Source of the DNA: Candidatus Thiodiazotropha sp. (ex Gloverina cf. vestifex)
GTDB taxonomy: Bacteria; Pseudomonadota; Gammaproteobacteria; Chromatiales; Chromatiaceae
Length of the DNA stretch: 8,820 nt
Assembly (NCBI GenBank): GCA_025656435.1
Contig: JAHXHT010000083.1
Coordinates: 1 to 8,820 of the forward strand
Direction: 5' to 3'
Part shown: one piece after another, positions 6,718-8,820 of the stretch
How the letters are laid out: each line of letters starts with the position of its first letter
Numbering within the stretch: the first letter of the stretch is position 1
Translations under genes and position numbers: made by a program
The notes under the pieces: model-generated
The model's input: the letters and a program-made list of their open reading frames with translations, nothing else
The model's database searches: none
What the model was told of the DNA's origin: nothing

Positions 6718-6793
6718 GGGCGCATAGCTCAGCTGGGAGAGCGCTGCAGTCACATTGCAGAGGTCACAGGTTCGATCCCTGTTGCGCCCACCA
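6718..6793 (+). tRNA. tRNA-Val (anticodon CAC)
   Basis: A complete 76-base cloverleaf with encoded CCA. The acceptor stem is GGGCGCA/TGCGCCC, the D arm GCTC...GAGC, the anticodon stem CTGCA/TGCAG, and the T arm ACAGG TTCGATC CCTGT. The anticodon loop GTCACAT places CAC at 6751-6753 after U33, so it reads only GUG codons. The loop has G32 and U38 in place of the more usual pyrimidine at 32. It shares 22 bases through the D arm with the tRNA-Ala of this window. It diverges from gltX, the same relation that valine tRNAs have to gltX in E. coli, although those E. coli genes carry UAC. Confidence 0.95.
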
Positions 6794-6823
6794 TCTCCCT
6801 CTAATCCGATCTATTCCCATTGC

Positions 6824-6839
6824 TGGCATCATCCTGCCA
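6824..6839 (+). other. Possible weak hairpin after tRNA-Val
   Basis: TGGCA (6824-6828) and TGCCA (6835-6839) can pair across a 6-base loop in the 129-base gap between tRNA-Val and the epimerase gene. No T run follows directly (a TTTTT occurs only at 6874-6878), so termination is doubtful. No confident promoter was found in this gap, and the epimerase may be expressed partly by read-through from the tRNA promoter. Confidence 0.25.
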
Positions 6840-6922
6840 ACTGCTACAGAATAGCGACTGTCGGTCGAAAGTGTTTTTATCGAATAACAATCCCAACCAT
6901 GACTAACAACGAGTCAATAACC

Positions 6923-8062
6923 ATGAAACGGACTATCCACCTGATCGCTGCCGCAAGACCCAACTTCATGAAAATCGCCCCGCTCTACCATGCCCTGAGC
7001 CGGGAATCTGACTTGGATCCTGTCATAGTCCATACCGGACAGCACTACGATCTCAACATGTCCGATGCCTTCTTTCAGGATCTGCGTCTGCCTGAACCGC
7101 ATATCCACCTGGGCGCCGGTAGCGGCAGCCATGCTGAACAGACCGGACGTGTGATGATCGCCTACGAGAAGGTGGTCATGGAGAAACGCCCCGATTTGGT
7201 GGTAGTAGCGGGCGATGTCAACTCGACCATCGCCTGCACACTGGCAGCCACCAAGGTCGTCTATGAGCATGGGGAGAACGACTCGGCCACTGGCCTCAAC
7301 AGACCTGTGGTGGCCCATCTGGAGGCAGGGCTGCGCTCCTTCGACCGCACCATGCCGGAAGAGGTCAACCGACTTGCCACCGATGTATTGGCTGATCTGC
7401 TCTGGACGCCCTCCCCTGATGGCGATGAGCATCTGCTGCATGAAGGCGTAGCACCGGAGAAGATCGTGCGGGTGGGAAATATCATGATCGACTCACTCGA
7501 AATGATGCGCGAGACCATTGAGGCGGCGCCGGTCTTTGAACAACACGGCGTTTCCCGGGGCGAGTATGCTGTCCTCACGCTGCATCGCCCGGCAAATGTG
7601 GATGATCCGGTGTCGCTCAAGGCTCTCTGCAACATGATCATCAAACTGTCGAAACAAATGCCAATCATCTTTCCGGTACATCCCCGCACACGAAAAAACC
7701 TCGAAAATACGGGATTGTTAGCACTGCTGAACGACAAACCTGCCATAAAGCTTCTGGAACCGCAGAACTACATCAGCTTTATGAACCTGATCTTCAACTG
7801 CCGCATGGCGGTAACCGATTCTGGCGGGCTTCAGGAAGAGACGACTTATTTGGGCATTCCCTGCCTTACACTGCGCCCCAACACGGAACGTCCGATCACC
7901 ATCACACAAGGGACCAATCAGCTATGTACCCTGGACGACATCGAGTCAAAAATCGATGCCGTCATCGCCGGAAAGATCGGCAAGGGCAGCGCACCCGACT
8001 TGTGGGACGGCCAAACTGCCGGACGCGTCGTGGCATCGATTAAGTCGGTATTCGGCGATTGA
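6923..8062 (+). CDS. wecB: Non-hydrolysing UDP-N-acetylglucosamine 2-epimerase, WecB-type
   Basis: Predicted to interconvert UDP-GlcNAc and UDP-ManNAc, precursors of surface glycans such as enterobacterial common antigen, O-antigen or exopolysaccharide. The 379-residue length is typical. Counterparts of catalytic residues in E. coli WecB are visible: Asp98 (VAGDVNST), Glu134 (HLEAGLRSF), Glu146/147 (MPEEVNR) and His221 (TLHRPANVD). UDP-binding signatures VHPRTRKN (252-259), DSGGLQEE (299-306) and TERPITITQGTNQL (321-334) follow. I chose the ATG at 6923 because the product starts MKRTIHLIAA, fitting the Rossmann beta-strand, and GAG lies about 9 bases upstream. An ATG at 6899 would add 8 residues and lacks a ribosome-binding site. 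The N-terminal motif reads ARPNFMK rather than the common GTRPEAIK, and about ten extra residues (EHGENDSATG, 115-124) precede the HLEAG motif, so this is a divergent subfamily. No sugar dehydrogenase or glycosyltransferase is adjacent. Confidence 0.93.
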   Translation: MKRTIHLIAAARPNFMKIAPLYHALSRESDLDPVIVHTGQHYDLNMSDAFFQDLRLPEPHIHLGAGSGSHAEQTGRVMIAYEKVVMEKRPDLVVVAGDVNSTIACTLAATKVVYEHGENDSATGLNRPVVAHLEAGLRSFDRTMPEEVNRLATDVLADLLWTPSPDGDEHLLHEGVAPEKIVRVGNIMIDSLEMMRETIEAAPVFEQHGVSRGEYAVLTLHRPANVDDPVSLKALCNMIIKLSKQMPIIFPVHPRTRKNLENTGLLALLNDKPAIKLLEPQNYISFMNLIFNCRMAVTDSGGLQEETTYLGIPCLTLRPNTERPITITQGTNQLCTLDDIESKIDAVIAGKIGKGSAPDLWDGQTAGRVVASIKSVFGD

Positions 8063-8092
8063 TTAACACAAGAGACTTGATACCGCATAGAT

Positions 8093-8189
8093 CGTAGGTT
8101 GGGCCGACGAAGGAGGCCCAACAACATTTCTCATCACTTGCGATCTGGTTCTAGCGGTATTTGTTGGGCCTTAGTCGGCCCAACCTACG
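8093..8189. repeat. 97-bp compound palindromic repeat (GTAGGTTGGGC type)
   Basis: The outer arms CGTAGGTTGGGCCGAC (8093-8108) and its exact complement (8174-8189) form a 16-bp perfect inverted repeat. A second pair, GGCCCAACA (8115-8123) and TGTTGGGCC (8162-8170), nests inside. Each half is also self-complementary through TTGGGCC/GGCCCAA, so each arm can fold alone or the whole can form one long cruciform with a central loop of about 38 bases. GTAGGTTGGGC sequences are, from memory, a common dispersed intergenic repeat in proteobacteria. This copy has no coding capacity and resembles a REP or MITE-like non-autonomous element. It sits between convergent genes and may also stop transcription from both sides. 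Confidence 0.85.
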
Positions 8190-8192
8190 CCT

Positions 8193-8213
8193 GCACTATT
8201 TCAGTGCTTTTTT
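8193..8213 (+). terminator. Probable intrinsic terminator of the epimerase gene
   Basis: GCACT (8193-8197), a 5-base loop, AGTGC (8203-8207) and six T residues (8208-8213) form a short stem-loop with T tract on the plus strand. The stem is only 5 bp, so strength is uncertain. The T tract overlaps the stop codon (8212-8214) of the convergent motY-like gene. Together with the repeat just upstream it would limit read-through from wecB. Confidence 0.5.
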
Positions 8214-8820
8214 ACCTGACAATTTCGATCTCGGCACGCCGGTTCGCGGCTCTTGCGGTTTCCGTTCGCTTACGGATCTTTGGCCTGGATTCCCCGAAAT
8301 GCCGCATGGAGAGGCGAGCAGCAGCGATACCTTTCGCAGATAAATAATCATGCACACGCTTGGCGCGTCTCGCTGATAGACGTAGGTTGTAGCGGGGCTC
8401 TCCCTGATCATCGGCATGGCCAGCAATATGCACCGATGAAACCTGATCGTCAGCTTCGATATAGTCTGCCAATCCTGCCAGTACCTCCTGTGCTTCGCTG
8501 TCCAGCTCATCGACATCCAGGGCAAAATGTACCGTCGTCTGTTGAAACACTTCGAAACCCTTCCCAGATAGCTGCTTGAGACACTGTTTGAATGCACGGT
8601 AAGGTCTCTGAAACTTCACTGGAGATAGGCGAATGTGGACCTGCTTACGGCTGTCATTCCAGTCGAGCAGATCAAAACTGCCAACCTGTCCCTTGGCCAA
8701 GGATGAGAGCAGCCAACCTGCCGGCCGCCTGTCTAGGGAAGCTCTGAACGAATCCATCGATTGAGGGATAATGGTGCACATTCTAGGCCAATCATTATAT
8801 AGACCCCATGAAGCAAACAA
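8212..8820 (-). CDS. motY: MotY-like flagellar motor protein, OmpA C-terminal domain (5' end outside window)
   Basis: The reading frame is open to the right edge, so 202 residues of the C-terminal part are visible and the signal peptide is not. In Vibrio, MotY forms the periplasmic T ring that holds stator units; Pseudomonas also uses a MotY. The visible part has two regions. Residues 45-82 (FDLLDWNDSRKQVHIRLSPV, then a segment with a Cys at 80) resemble the MotY N-terminal domain, in which DW...V.F..AY..F..C is recognisable. Residues 97-202 form an OmpA/Pal-type peptidoglycan-binding domain with GHADDQG (134-140), NLRLSARRA (145-153), FGESRP (175-180) and NRRAEIEI (193-200). The Asp and Arg that bind diaminopimelate in this family are kept. 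Internal ATGs exist, but homology continues upstream of them. An ordinary OmpA-family lipoprotein is the alternative, less likely because of the upstream MotY-like segment. Confidence 0.78.
   Translation of the reverse strand: MFASWGLYNDWPRMCTIIPQSMDSFRASLDRRPAGWLLSSLAKGQVGSFDLLDWNDSRKQVHIRLSPVKFQRPYRAFKQCLKQLSGKGFEVFQQTTVHFALDVDELDSEAQEVLAGLADYIEADDQVSSVHIAGHADDQGEPRYNLRLSARRAKRVHDYLSAKGIAAARLSMRHFGESRPKIRKRTETARAANRRAEIEIVR

Noticed and set aside
6755..6922. An N-terminal extension of the epimerase reading frame to a TTG at 6755
   Set aside because: It would begin inside the tRNA-Val anticodon arm. Homology starts only at 6923, where an ATG and a plausible ribosome-binding site exist.
6718..6922. 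tRNA-Val 3' end as an integration site for a genomic island carrying the epimerase
   Set aside because: I see no integrase, no repeated tRNA 3' fragment downstream, and no mobility gene in the window.
1..8820. A new defence, mobile or CRISPR-like system
   Set aside because: No regularly spaced repeats, nuclease, helicase, reverse transcriptase, toxin-antitoxin or transposase genes were seen. The genes fall into known housekeeping or metabolic families.

Overview
The window looks like chromosomal DNA from a gammaproteobacterium. PurF, CvpA, GlnS, GltX and a MotY-like protein all have the size and motifs of gammaproteobacterial homologues. The order gltX / divergent tRNA-Val / tRNA-Ala(GGC) on the gltX strand resembles the E. 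coli gltX neighbourhood as I remember it. A free-living or symbiotic sulfur-oxidising lineage (Chromatiales-like) is possible from overall impression only; nothing here proves it.

Layout from left to right. Positions 1-144 hold no gene I can support, only a nested stem-loop. A TauD/TfdA-family Fe(II)/2-oxoglutarate dioxygenase of unknown substrate (145-1032, +) converges on purF (1056-2570, -). purF lies downstream of cvpA (2679-3167, -). A strong hairpin (3239-3259) separates cvpA from a tRNA-Ala(GGC) gene (3275-3350, -), which has its own sigma70-type promoter. Next come glnS (3445-5139, -) and gltX (5189-6601, -), 49 bp apart and probably one transcript. gltX and a tRNA-Val(CAC) gene (6718-6793, +) diverge from back-to-back promoters whose -35 boxes are 7 bp apart. 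A non-hydrolysing UDP-GlcNAc 2-epimerase (wecB-type, 6923-8062, +) follows. It converges on the C-terminal part of a MotY-like flagellar stator-ring protein (8212-8820, -), which runs off the right edge. The wecB/motY gap holds a 97-bp compound palindromic repeat and a stem-loop with a T tract.

Functionally the centre is a translation cluster: two class Ib aminoacyl-tRNA synthetases and two tRNA genes. To its left is a purine-biosynthesis unit (cvpA-purF). The flanks carry three unrelated functions: an orphan oxygenase, an activated-sugar epimerase and a flagellar motor component. I see no integrase, transposase, CRISPR array, toxin-antitoxin pair or defence operon, and I do not think the window contains a new multi-gene system. 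The points most worth checking are the repeat at 8093-8189, the back-to-back promoters, the missing GluRS zinc ligand, the unusual anticodon loop of the tRNA-Val, and the variant WecB and TauD-family enzymes.
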